Positions 10,701 to 19,427 of a stretch of 64,000 nucleotides of DNA are shown piece by piece. Location: assembly GCA_003116875.1 (NCBI GenBank), contig BCKT01000002.1, positions 1,550,001-1,614,000 on the forward strand, written 5' to 3'. The translations under genes were made by a program, and so were the position numbers. How positions within the stretch are numbered: the stretch's first letter is position 1; each line of letters begins with the position of its first letter. The notes beneath the pieces are model-generated. The model did no database searches and was not told where the DNA came from. It saw nothing but the letters and a program-made list of their open reading frames with translations. The DNA comes from Takashimella koratensis. Lineage: Eukaryota > Basidiomycota > Tremellomycetes > Trichosporonales > Tetragoniomycetaceae.

Positions 10701-13561
10701 GGACGGCTACCTCCTCCTTGTCGCCGACCGTCATCAGCTGGGCTTTTCGAATCTGCGCGCGCATCTGGGTCCTCGCTTCCAAGATCATATCCTGCTCGTG
10801 ATCCTTGTGTATCTTTGCGAGAGCCTCGGAAGTGGTCATGAGCTCCCTACCGAGATGGAGACGTTCTGGACGCGCAAGCGTCCCGCCGAGCCCTCCAACC
10901 TGGAAGTGTGTACAGATCTGGCGAAGATTGCGAAGGCACGCGCGGAACAGGCTCGAATCGAGCTGCCACCCTTCTGGGATAGGCTCGTTCGGGTCAGCAG
11001 GAAGACGAAGTCGCTCGCGTTGACGGCGTAGAGTGTCGGAATAGTAGTGCATCTCGATCGGCGATAGCTCGATGGGCACGACAAAACGATTTTGATGCGG
11101 CAGATTGAATTCGCCAGCAACCTGATGTCAGTTGTGAAACTTTGATACAACATACTTCTGCCTTGGTGGTCCTAACGGCGAGGGAGCGAAAGAGCCCTTC
11201 GAATGCTGGGCGCATCTGTGGCTGGATATACCGGTGCCAGAGGGTTGGGTCAAAAGGCAGACGGGGAACTCGAAGGAAACGCAAAGAGCCCATGAGGTCC
11301 TTGACATCGCCTCGTGCTGGGGTTCCCGAGATAGCGAGGGAGCATTTACGAGGAATGAGCGAGACCATATTTCTGACATCAGCGAAGATCAAGAAGAGCG
11401 TACTCACGCTGCTGCCGTCAGGTCGCCTTGAAGCTGAACTTCGTCCATGACGACTCGCCACCATCTGCCGTCAGCTCAAGATTCACCATTTCACTCACTC
11501 AACCATGACCAAGGGACTGCGCGGCCTCTCGCGCAGACGGTAGTCTGCGGTAGACCGTCGGCTTCTGCTGGGCGCCGGCAAAGCAACCTTGAGATCGTCG
11601 GAAACTGGGGTCAGAGGGGTCTAAACAAAAGCTTACGAGTTCTGTCATCAGCAAAGTCACCTCGATATCACAACTCACCTGTACGTTGTGATAACCACGT
11701 CATGAGCCCTAACATAGTCCAAGAACTTTTTCTGAGTCATGTCGAGAAGCGAATCGAGATCGGGGACCTCGTCCTCTTCCTCTTGTTCACTCTCGGGATC
11801 GTCTTGCGAGGGCTCGTTCTTGGAATACTTTTTCCGTGTCTTTTCGCGGAAAGCTTTGGCGCTACGTTTGCGTTTGAGCGACAGTTGTGCGTTTCGGTGC
11901 TTGGCAGCGGCCGAGTGGGCCGACTCGACGTCGCGCTGTAGCACTTTCCATCCGGGATAGACACAAACTCGCATGGAGGGAGCGTGTGTCGCCATCTCAG
12001 CAACCCACTGCTTCAGGAGCGAGGGTGGGGTGACGATCAAAGTGGTCTGAAAGATCTCAGCTTAGTACGAAAAAATTTGATTCGAGCTGAGAAGATGTGA
12101 TGCACTTACTGCAGCCTGGGTCACATAAAGCTGAGCGCTGTCATCCCAAACTCGAGTATCCGCAAACACGGCTTGCTCCCTTGCCGCCCAATTCATAACG
12201 GCCTTGTTGTCGAGCCAGGGAGGCTCGTTGCGCAGATCAATGTTCGGAACGTTTCCTGAGGGAGCGGCGACCTGCGGCTTGACGTCTTCGGCCTCGGCTT
12301 CGCGAGGCGTAGAGAGCGGGTGTTTGTTGAGGAGCATAAGAGCAATAGCTTCGACAGTCTTTCCCAAGCCTGCCGGTTAGCAATTGGACTTAAAACAATA
12401 CTCACCCATTTCTTCACACAACATCATGCCTCGAACAGGAGAGAGGTTGACCAAAGTGTGCAGCGCCTCGTCCGACTCTGCGTCGACTTCTTTTCCTTTG
12501 CCCTTGGGATCGTGCTCGATCTTGACGACATCGCCGGTGACTCGTCTGTAGGCAATTTGGTTGCCCGCGAGGGTCTCGAAAGACCAAGTGCCTGTTGATT
12601 TTGAAGGTCCAGAGCGTTCACGATCGAGAAGAAGGGCAACAGTACGACGTTGGAACGGAAGCAGGCGCGAAGTCATCTCTGGCGGCTGATAGGTTCTAGC
12701 GTCGACATGGAGGGGGATATCGGGGGCTGGTCGGAGCGAAGTGAGGAAATGACGAAGGTTGGCGGCGCGTGCTTCAGACTCGGACATGGGTGATTCTCCT
12801 GTGGGTGAGGGGATGAGAGAGTGGAGGATGAGGCCGACTAGGTCTGGTTGACCGGGGGTGATGATCTTGTCTAGATCTAAGAGAACGTCGATTGTGATTA
12901 AAGCCTTGAGCTCGACCGCTGCGTCCTCGTCATACTCGTTTGGGATCCAGCAGAGCTGGAGGCCGGTACGCAGTTCGAAGCGGCGAACAGTCTCCTTCGC
13001 GCGACCTTTTCCAGATTGGGGAGTGTCTGGGTCGACAGCGAGGGCAGCATGAAGCCAGTTGGTGGTGCTCCATGCCGTGGAGGTGGGGTGCCACGACCGA
13101 CCGTCGTTGGGCAAGATAGTAGGCACCCGGAGGACAGGTTTTTGGCGGTGGCTATTTGGGAGGAAGATCTCGGCAGACTCTCGATCCTTGGGTCCGGGGG
13201 GGCGAGGAAGCCTCTCTGATGAACCCGGTGCACGCAAGCGACGAGTGGTGGGAGGCATGATGGTGAGTGGGATGAAGGCTTCGGTTGAGACTTGGAGAGT
13301 GTCGATGAGCTTTTGGAAGACGGGGACGAGCGGGTTGGGACGAAGACCGTCGACATAGGTGTCGAATTCGGGTGGAGGGAGGAGGGCTGCTTGGATGGTG
13401 AGGGTGTGAAGGTGGACGAGGTGAGTGGTGTCGGTGGAGGTGGAGGAGAGAGCAGGGCTGGTAGCGGCGGTGGTGACTGCACGGTGGAGCTGGGCGAGGT
13501 CGTAGTACCTGTCGCGAAGCTCTGAGAGGACGGTGGAGGACGAGGGGAGGTGGGATCCCAT
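7714..13561 (-). CDS. IRC20: SNF2-type helicase with RING finger (SHPRH/Irc20-like E3 ubiquitin ligase)
   Basis: DNA-translocating ATPase fused to a RING ubiquitin ligase; relatives act in replication-stress and recombination control. I resolve 24 exons and 23 introns, spliced length 4872 nt, 1623 residues. Order: N-terminal region with the Q-motif-like LLPFQRRTVALLLDRE; Walker A EEMGLGKTVEA near 383-393; WWRVVMDEVQL (DEAH-like box); motif III SGTPARGDVKDLMGSL; long helical insert; RING-HC near 1293-1340 (CMIC, CGHPFCESC, CPTC); helicase C half with RHVVFSNWADSLH and AIGRVDRLGQ. Fifteen introns are 40 nt or shorter, minimum 32. One exon is only 5 nt (11637-11641) and is required to keep frame. 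A 39-nt stop-free segment inside exon 8899-8534 (after CPTCKAE) may be a further intron. Start MGSHLPSS chosen because upstream in-frame sequence is low-complexity leader. Family call firm; orthology to IRC20 versus SHPRH subtype inferred. Confidence 0.93.
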
Positions 13562-14487
13562 GGCGGGCGGGATGAGGTGAGGTGAGGGGGAGTGGCGAGG
13601 GGGGGAGGGAGATGGGATAGGTGCGATGGAGGTGAGAGAGGGAGTAAGAGTAGGAGGGGGGAGAGGGGAGTGGGAGAGAAGAGAGGATAGAGGATAGAGG
13701 AGAGAAGAGAATGAGGAAGATGAGGTGCAAGGTGCAAGGTGGATGACAGCGTCGCAGGATCCAGTCAACCGGTCCACTGCAACAGTAGTAGTACAATCAT
13801 AATTTCAGACCGACCCATCACAAGGACCACCGCGTCGGCCTCGGTCGTGCCTAGCAGTGCAGATAAGGTGTGGCAAATGGGGTGAGGTTACGTAAGGGGG
13901 AAGGAGAAGAAAGGATAATAATGCCGTGTCATTTAATGGTATCAACACTGAGTGATACTAGCTGCTTACCAAGGGTGGCAGTAGGGTTTCGTGTGATCGT
14001 GGGAACATGGGAAATGGGAAATGTTGGTCATTCATCATCACCAAAGGAAGGAAGGGTAGACGAGCCCATCACTTTGCCCTTTGTCACTACTGCCATCTCC
14101 CTAGATCACATCACAGGCAACATCTCCCGTATCCCGAACAGGTATACATGCTCCCTCGGCTGACTAACCCATCTCACCAATGACCTCCACTGATGACTGA
14201 TGCGAGGTCGAGGTGAGGTGACCGAGCTGACTGCGGTGTCTCTGTGGTCACCGGGTAGACGGGTATATAACGGCCTTCCTTGGAGACCATCAACCTAGTC
14301 GCCATCAATCCCGCACAAGTCGCCATCCCCGGTCCCTCCTAATCTAGATCTCAGATTGTCCCTTGTCCCTTGTAACTTGCTCGACTCAAAGGGATATATA
14401 ACCACCCCTTCCCCGTCTCTCACACGACTCACCTCCCTCTCCTCACTCAACCCATCCCAATACATCCACCAACCCAACCATCATATC
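13562..14487. promoter_or_regulatory. Divergent interg. region with TATA boxes for the NmrA-like gene
   Basis: Shared upstream region of the IRC20-like gene (left, purine-rich on the plus strand from about 13570 to 13730) and the NmrA-like gene (right). Two TATATAA boxes face right, at 14274-14280 and 14395-14401; the nearer one is about 90 bp before the ATG and is followed by a CT-rich leader, suggesting transcription starts around 14425. TATA boxes are rare in this window, so this gene is probably inducible or strongly expressed. No ORF in the region looks coding. Confidence 0.6.
14395..14401 (+). promoter_or_regulatory. TATA box of the NmrA-like gene
   Basis: TATATAA inside GGGATATATAACC, about 90 bp before the start codon; a second TATATAA lies 121 bp further upstream at 14274-14280. 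Confidence 0.6.
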
Positions 14488-15544
14488 ATGTCCCGCACCG
14501 TCACCCTCATCGGCCCCACCGGCAACGTTGGTGGCGTCTTTGCTTCGACACTCATCCCTCTCGCCCAAGCAGGCAAATTCAAGCTCATCATCGCTCACCG
14601 CGCGTCCACCGACGTCTCCAAGATTCCCGACGAGATTGAGAAGCGCGTGATCGATGTCACCGCAACTCCCGAGGAGATCGCAAAAGTCCTCGAGGGGTCA
14701 GATGTCGTCATGTGAGTTGTCCGACTTGAACCATCAATCCTCGTATTTGGACTCGCACTGACGAACCCAGTTCGGGCCTCAACCACGTCGACGAAACCCC
14801 GATCATCCGTGCGTTGGCCATCACCAAGCCCCAGGTTTGGATCCCGTCCGACTTTGGCACGATCTGGGAGGAGGCAGATATCGCCAACACTTTTATGCCT
14901 CTCAAGCTCAAGCACGAATCTCACGTCGAAGCGGTCAAGCTTGGCGTGCCGTATATCGAGGTCAGGAATGGTCTCTTTGAGCACTTTGGCTTTGGTTCTC
15001 CGTAAGTTCCACTTTGCCTGTTGTTGTGCAGCTGTCAAATCGAGATCTCCTTTTCACTTTGCTGATCAGATTCAGCTTTCTCGAGATCGATGTCAACGCC
15101 AACGCCATCAAGCTCTATGCCGACGCTGCCACTCAGCCGATGCCTTTTAGGTGAGCCATGACCACCAGCCCTAGACTCCTCCACGACCCAACAACTGACG
15201 ATCTCAGCAACATCAACTACATTATCCAGGGTGTCGCCGCTTTGATCCAGGGCGACCTCTCGAGCTACGTGAACAAGGAAGTGGTCTTCGTTGAGCGTTT
15301 CGCGACCGGTGACGAGCTCATTGCCGCGCTCGAGTCGGTCAACGGCAGCAAGCCTACCGTCGGGGAGATCACCGACGCCGAAGTCGAAGCCGGTCTCCAG
15401 ACCCCTCTCGCGATCAAGTGGGGTCTGATCCAGAAGTGGGGCAAGGGGTTCCACAAGACTGCTTTTGAGCCGTACACGACTGGCCAGGTTCCCGACTGGA
15501 AGGCCAAGACCCTCACCGAGGCGCTCGCGAGCTACAAGCAGTGA
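14488..15544 (+). CDS. NmrA-like / isoflavone-reductase-like NAD(P)-binding protein
   Basis: Atypical short-chain dehydrogenase family with a Rossmann fold; members are either redox sensors like NmrA or small-molecule reductases. Four exons (14488-14711, 14771-15001, 15070-15150, 15208-15544) give 290 residues, normal for the family. The dinucleotide-binding loop GPTGNVGG lies at residues 9-16, close to the GATGxxG pattern, after the first beta strand TVTLI. WIPSDFGT matches the conserved P-S-x-F-G segment of the group. There is no Tyr-x-x-x-Lys catalytic pair of classical SDRs that I can place, as expected for this branch. The C-terminal half is the variable substrate domain. A TATA box close upstream suggests regulated expression. 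Substrate cannot be told from sequence. Confidence 0.88.
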
Positions 15545-15856
15545 ACGCGTGCGCGTGATAGGTACCTATCGTATCGTTATCGGCAGAGAGCGTTTGAAAA
15601 GTCCACGAGACGTAATGTACATGCATGATTGAATCGTCTCCAGTCTGTTGCTTTGCATGGTAAATATCATTCAGAGCCAGGCTTGACTTGGCTGGGCCTG
15701 GACGCGCCGGGCGTGTCATTCTGCACCGTACGAATCCTTTATTCACCGAACAACAAAAGCACCACTCACTTCCTTTCCTTCTCTTTTACTTTCTTTATCA
15801 TATCCCATTCCTACTCTCACTTCGTCTCCTTCTCCTTCTCGACCGCCGACCGCGCC
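15545..15856 (+). promoter_or_regulatory. Short intergenic region before the DUF218 gene
   Basis: 3' flank of the NmrA-like gene and leader of the next gene. The last 90 bases are strongly C/T-rich (TTCCTTCTC words), typical of a 5' leader. I see no RNA gene or other element here. Confidence 0.4.
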
Positions 15857-17378
15857 ATGCTGCCGTTACCCACCTCGTCGCGCCAGGGGAAGCATCGGAC
15901 CTATCCATCAGGCAGCAGCCTGACGCTTGCATCTCTGAGCTCGCCTGCTGCTCTGCTCGCTGCTCTTCGGACTCGAGCGCGACTGACCAACCTCGCTGTT
16001 GTCCTGCTTGTCGGTGCTTTCAGCCTCAGCGCGCTTCTCAACCTCGCGTACCTCTTCGGTGGGCCCTCTTCCCCATCCAGCACCCGCAGCGGCCTGGCGC
16101 TCTGGTCCTCGTCCAAGTCCCCGCTCGTGAAAGGGTGGGACGACGCCGCGACACTCGCTCAGTTCGAATCTGGCCGGCCCCTGTCGATAGAGACGACGGT
16201 CGATCGCGATACGCGCATGGGAGAGATCGACCACTTGGTCATGGTGCCCGGTCACGCGATATGGACGGGCCATGACGCCCAAAGAGCGCGTATCTCGGAC
16301 GATGACTGGGTTTTGGAGCCCATGCAGAAGGGCGGGAGTGTCAAGACCTTTGTGAGGCATATCGAGGCGGGAGCGAGTATACTCGAGGAGGACCCACACG
16401 CGCTTCTTGTTTTCTCCGGGTGAGCATGGGCTCTGCAGTCTCCTCGTGACTACCCCAGCGACAAAACGTTTCCTCGGCTTGCCCATCGAGACGAAGAGCT
16501 AACCGTCTTCCTTGTAGCGGCGCGACCCGTCCTCCTCCATCCCCTCCATTGCCCGAAGGTCAATCATACCATCGCCTCGCGACCCTCCTCAACCTCCTCC
16601 CATCAACCAGCTCCAATGGCCAGACACTCTCGCCCGAGGTCCGTGCAGTTACTGAGGAATTCGCACTCGACAGCTACGAGAACTTGCTCTTCAGCATAGC
16701 GAGATTTCGTGAGGTCACGGGTCGGTGGCCCAAGCGTATCACCGTGGTTGGTTACGGGATGAAGCGGAATCGGTGAGTGCTAGTAGGGAGTGAAGGGGTT
16801 TACGTTGCGTGATGGGGACCAACGTTGCGAGGACGACTTGTTGCTCGTCGCTAGCCAAATGCAATGGGATCACAGCACATGACTGCTGATGTCCTGCCCA
16901 TGCTGATACTGCTCAGATTCACCAACCTGCACCGCGCTGCGATCCGCTTCCCGCTCGACTCGTTCGACTACATTGGCATTGACGACGAGGGTGACACGAC
17001 CGAGCACTATGCTGGCGAGGTGAGTCGACTCCCGTCTGCTACGACCAGGCTGAACCAATTGCCATCTCTGGTACTCAACCTGTTGCTAACCAATCTAAGC
17101 TGAAATACGGATACACCCCCTTCCTCTCCTCGCCATCCGGCTGCCACCCGCCCCTCTCGATCAAACGACAAATACGAAACCCGTTCTCTCGCTACCACCC
17201 ATACCACACCTCGTGTCCCGAGTTGACCTCGTTGTTCGAGTGGTGTCCCCCCGCACCCTCGACACCGCCCGACGACAACGAGCATGACGGTCGACACATG
17301 CAGAGGTTTGACGGTCATGTTCCTTGGGACTCGTCAAAGCCGGGAGGAGGGTTTACTTGGTCCCGAGAGACTGATTGA
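15857..17378 (+). CDS. DUF218-domain membrane protein, function unknown
   Basis: Four exons (15857-16419, 16518-16772, 16917-17019, 17100-17378) give 399 residues. A hydrophobic stretch at about residues 45-68 (NLAVVLLVGAFSLSALLNLAYLF) after a short basic tail predicts a single-pass type II membrane protein. The soluble part carries a DUF218/YdcF-like core: HLVMVPGHAIWTG at its start, then LLVFSGGATR, a region with ALDSYENLLFSIARFREVTG and RITVVGYGMKR, and HRAAIRFPLDSFDYIGID. In YdcF-type proteins these glycine and acidic loops form a Rossmann-like pocket of unknown substrate. Close relatives occur across fungi as uncharacterised proteins of the fission yeast SPAC57A10.07 type. Family call moderate to good; role unknown. 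Confidence 0.8.
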
Positions 17379-18143
17379 GCCTGGCGACGAGGAGGTCGAC
17401 AGTGGTGGTATGAGCTCGTTTCTGTGCATTTGGTTAGAGTAAGCAGATAGTCGTGTAGACAGATGGGTTCGCCAACACGCATGCATCTTGGCAAAATTTC
17501 TATGGGATTTTCAGAAATTCTTATCGTACACTATTCAAAAGAGACAGACACTTGAGACTGGAATTTGCTGGAATCTTGGATCACTAGCAACACGACGGAA
17601 CAGCTTCCTCAACGGCACAAGACCCTATCACTAGGCTAGCCCATACTCTGACTCGACTCTCAAAGACGTTGATCCACCATTTTTCTGATTTTCTGGAGTG
17701 ATTTTTTTGGTGGTGATCTTGTCAATCGAGTGGTTATCGAGTCATGAGAGGATTCGCGGGATGGATGAGGCGGTTGGGAGTGGCTGGCTATAGAGCGGAA
17801 GAGCAACATGGAGCAGAGAACAAGACGAGATGGAACGATTGGATGTGAGTGGAGGGTGGCGTTTGGATAGGAGAGGTGGATTGTTGGAGTAGAGTAAAGG
17901 GGGCCGACTGTCGAAGTATCGCCAAAACCCTTTGTCTGTACCTGCTCGTAGAGCCGGTTTCTTCCATTGTTGACCTTCCGCAGTGTGATGCCGTCGAGAC
18001 GGCGGCGCTGCATTTTGGACATGGTCGGGAAGAGAGACGAGGTGATGGTGAGAGGAAGTGTAGAGTCGGAGTAGTGGATAGTGGATGGATGGCGACAAGC
18101 ACATCCGATTTATGCAATGGGGACTGTCAATGAAGACAGTCCC
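17379..18143. other. Intergenic stretch between convergent genes; holds a candidate small gene
   Basis: 3' flanks of the DUF218 gene and the zinc-finger gene. The left half (17379-17640) shows nothing coding. The right half holds the minus-strand candidate reading frame listed separately. No repeat or RNA gene was recognised. Confidence 0.4.
17660..18022 (-). CDS. Candidate small gene, hypothetical
   Basis: Minus-strand frame opening with MSKMQRRRLDGITLRKVNNG. The ATG has a good context (CCGACCATG) behind a C/T-rich leader, and the first 27 codons use the C-ending codons typical of this genome (CTC GAC GGC ATC, AAG GTC AAC). After LYEQ the frame loses coding character, and GTACAG there could be a splice donor, so the true 3' part is probably spliced differently. 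It would sit 121 bp downstream of the zinc-finger gene stop on the same strand. No family recognised; the 120-residue unspliced frame should not be trusted as the product. Confidence 0.3.
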   Translation of the reverse strand: MSKMQRRRLDGITLRKVNNGRNRLYEQVQTKGFGDTSTVGPLYSTPTIHLSYPNATLHSHPIVPSRLVLCSMLLFRSIASHSQPPHPSRESSHDSITTRLTRSPPKKSLQKIRKMVDQRL

Positions 18144-19427
18144 TTAGATCAAGCGACCAGTTTCGGCGCGACGCTGGATTCGGCTCTGGGCGCGAATCAC
18201 AGACGGCGAAACGCCCTGGCGCTTGGCGTCAACGAGGGGGCCATCCGAGTGGATACCCTGTCGGTGACGCTCGAGGTCGTGAAGACGGGAGAAACCGCGC
18301 TTGCACGTGGGGTGCGGGCACTGGTGCGGCTTGGGTCGGAGCGGGTCGTGGGTGGTGAGGTGCGACTTGAGGTTGAACGCACGAGCGAAACCGCGACCGC
18401 AGATCTGGCACTTGTGACGCTTCTTAGGGTCGTCGGGGGTCTTGCCCGGGACGTAGCCGCGACCGCCGCCGTGAAGATTGGCAAGCGCACCGTTGGCGAG
18501 AGGCGACTGGCCATCCTCGCCCTCGAGTTCATCGTCCTCGTCCTCGTCGAGCTCGTTCTCGCCTTCGACCGGAGCAAAGCTGCTAGCGCCGGCGTTGGTG
18601 AGCGACGAGAAGGTCGGGAGAGCCTGGGTGGGGGCGACGGGGACGTAGCTCGGGGTTGACGGGAAGGGCGGCGAGGCAGCGGTGGTGGAGATGCTACCTT
18701 GGCGAGACCACATCGGGGCGGCGTTGCCGTCCACCGACGACCGGTTGGTGGGCATATAGAAGCTGGTCATCGACATCGATCGCTGAGCCTGCTGCTGCTG
18801 CTGTTGCTGTTGAGCGACGGCGGCGGCGCGAGCGGCCTCGTGCGCCTGCAGGTGGATCTGGGCCTGGGCGTGGGCGTGGGCCTGAGTGTGGTAGACCTGC
18901 TGCATAGCGGCGGGCTGGGGCTGGTAGGCGAACGACTGAGCCCAGTGCTGCTCGCCAAAGAACTGCGGCTGCGCCTGGAGGGAGATCATGTTGGGGTTGG
19001 CCGAGGTGGTGTGAGAGTGGGTGTGGATGTCGTTCTCCATAGACAGAGGGTCGAGCAACGAGTAGAGAGCGGTGCGCGCGTCGATTTCGGCCTGGGCAGC
19101 GAGAGCTTTGTAGTGAAGGTAACGTTCAAAGTGATGCTTGCTGAGGGCGTCGACGGCGTTGGGGTCTTCGCTACTGACAGGACTCAAGTCGACGAGCGAG
19201 GACCTGGGGGAGAGGATGGTAGAGGATTGAGGGGTGGTAGGGTTGTTGTTAAAAGTACCGGCGTTGATGACCGAGGAAGCGGACGAGAGGGAGCACGTGT
19301 CTTCCACAAGACTATCAAAGTCGAACCCGTCGAGATTGAGGTCGAGATCAAGGACGAGCGAGTCTGAGGGTGAAGGCTGGGAACCGGGGAGGGGGAGATG
19401 CAGAGGGTTGTCTAGACAAAGGGACAT
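18144..19427 (-). CDS. C2H2 zinc-finger transcription factor
   Basis: Single-exon gene, 427 residues. Near the C-terminus lie two tandem fingers: CQICGRGFARAFNLKSHLTTH, one residue pattern C-x2-C-x12-H-x3-H, and CPHPTCKRGFSRLHDLERHRQGIH, a C-x4-C finger. Before them come an acidic stretch (ENELDEDEDDELEGED) and a Gln tract of eight after an Ala-rich segment; the N-terminus is Ser/Asp-rich with DLDLNLDGFDFDSL, a likely activation region. The layout of a long disordered N-terminus and two C-terminal fingers resembles the calcineurin-responsive Crz1 class, but I cannot separate it from other two-finger regulators. The start is set by a TATA box (19611-19622) about 185 bp upstream; the open frame continues upstream but only as low-complexity leader. 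Confidence 0.87.
   Translation of the reverse strand: MSLCLDNPLHLPLPGSQPSPSDSLVLDLDLNLDGFDFDSLVEDTCSLSSASSVINAGTFNNNPTTPQSSTILSPRSSLVDLSPVSSEDPNAVDALSKHHFERYLHYKALAAQAEIDARTALYSLLDPLSMENDIHTHSHTTSANPNMISLQAQPQFFGEQHWAQSFAYQPQPAAMQQVYHTQAHAHAQAQIHLQAHEAARAAAVAQQQQQQQQAQRSMSMTSFYMPTNRSSVDGNAAPMWSRQGSISTTAASPPFPSTPSYVPVAPTQALPTFSSLTNAGASSFAPVEGENELDEDEDDELEGEDGQSPLANGALANLHGGGRGYVPGKTPDDPKKRHKCQICGRGFARAFNLKSHLTTHDPLRPKPHQCPHPTCKRGFSRLHDLERHRQGIHSDGPLVDAKRQGVSPSVIRAQSRIQRRAETGRLI

Noticed and set aside
12898..13737. 279-codon Ser/Pro-rich minus-strand frame
   Set aside because: Frame-shifted shadow of exon 1 of the IRC20-like gene.
18081..18659. 192-codon plus-strand frame
   Set aside because: Antisense to the C2H2 zinc-finger exon; explained by GC-rich third positions.
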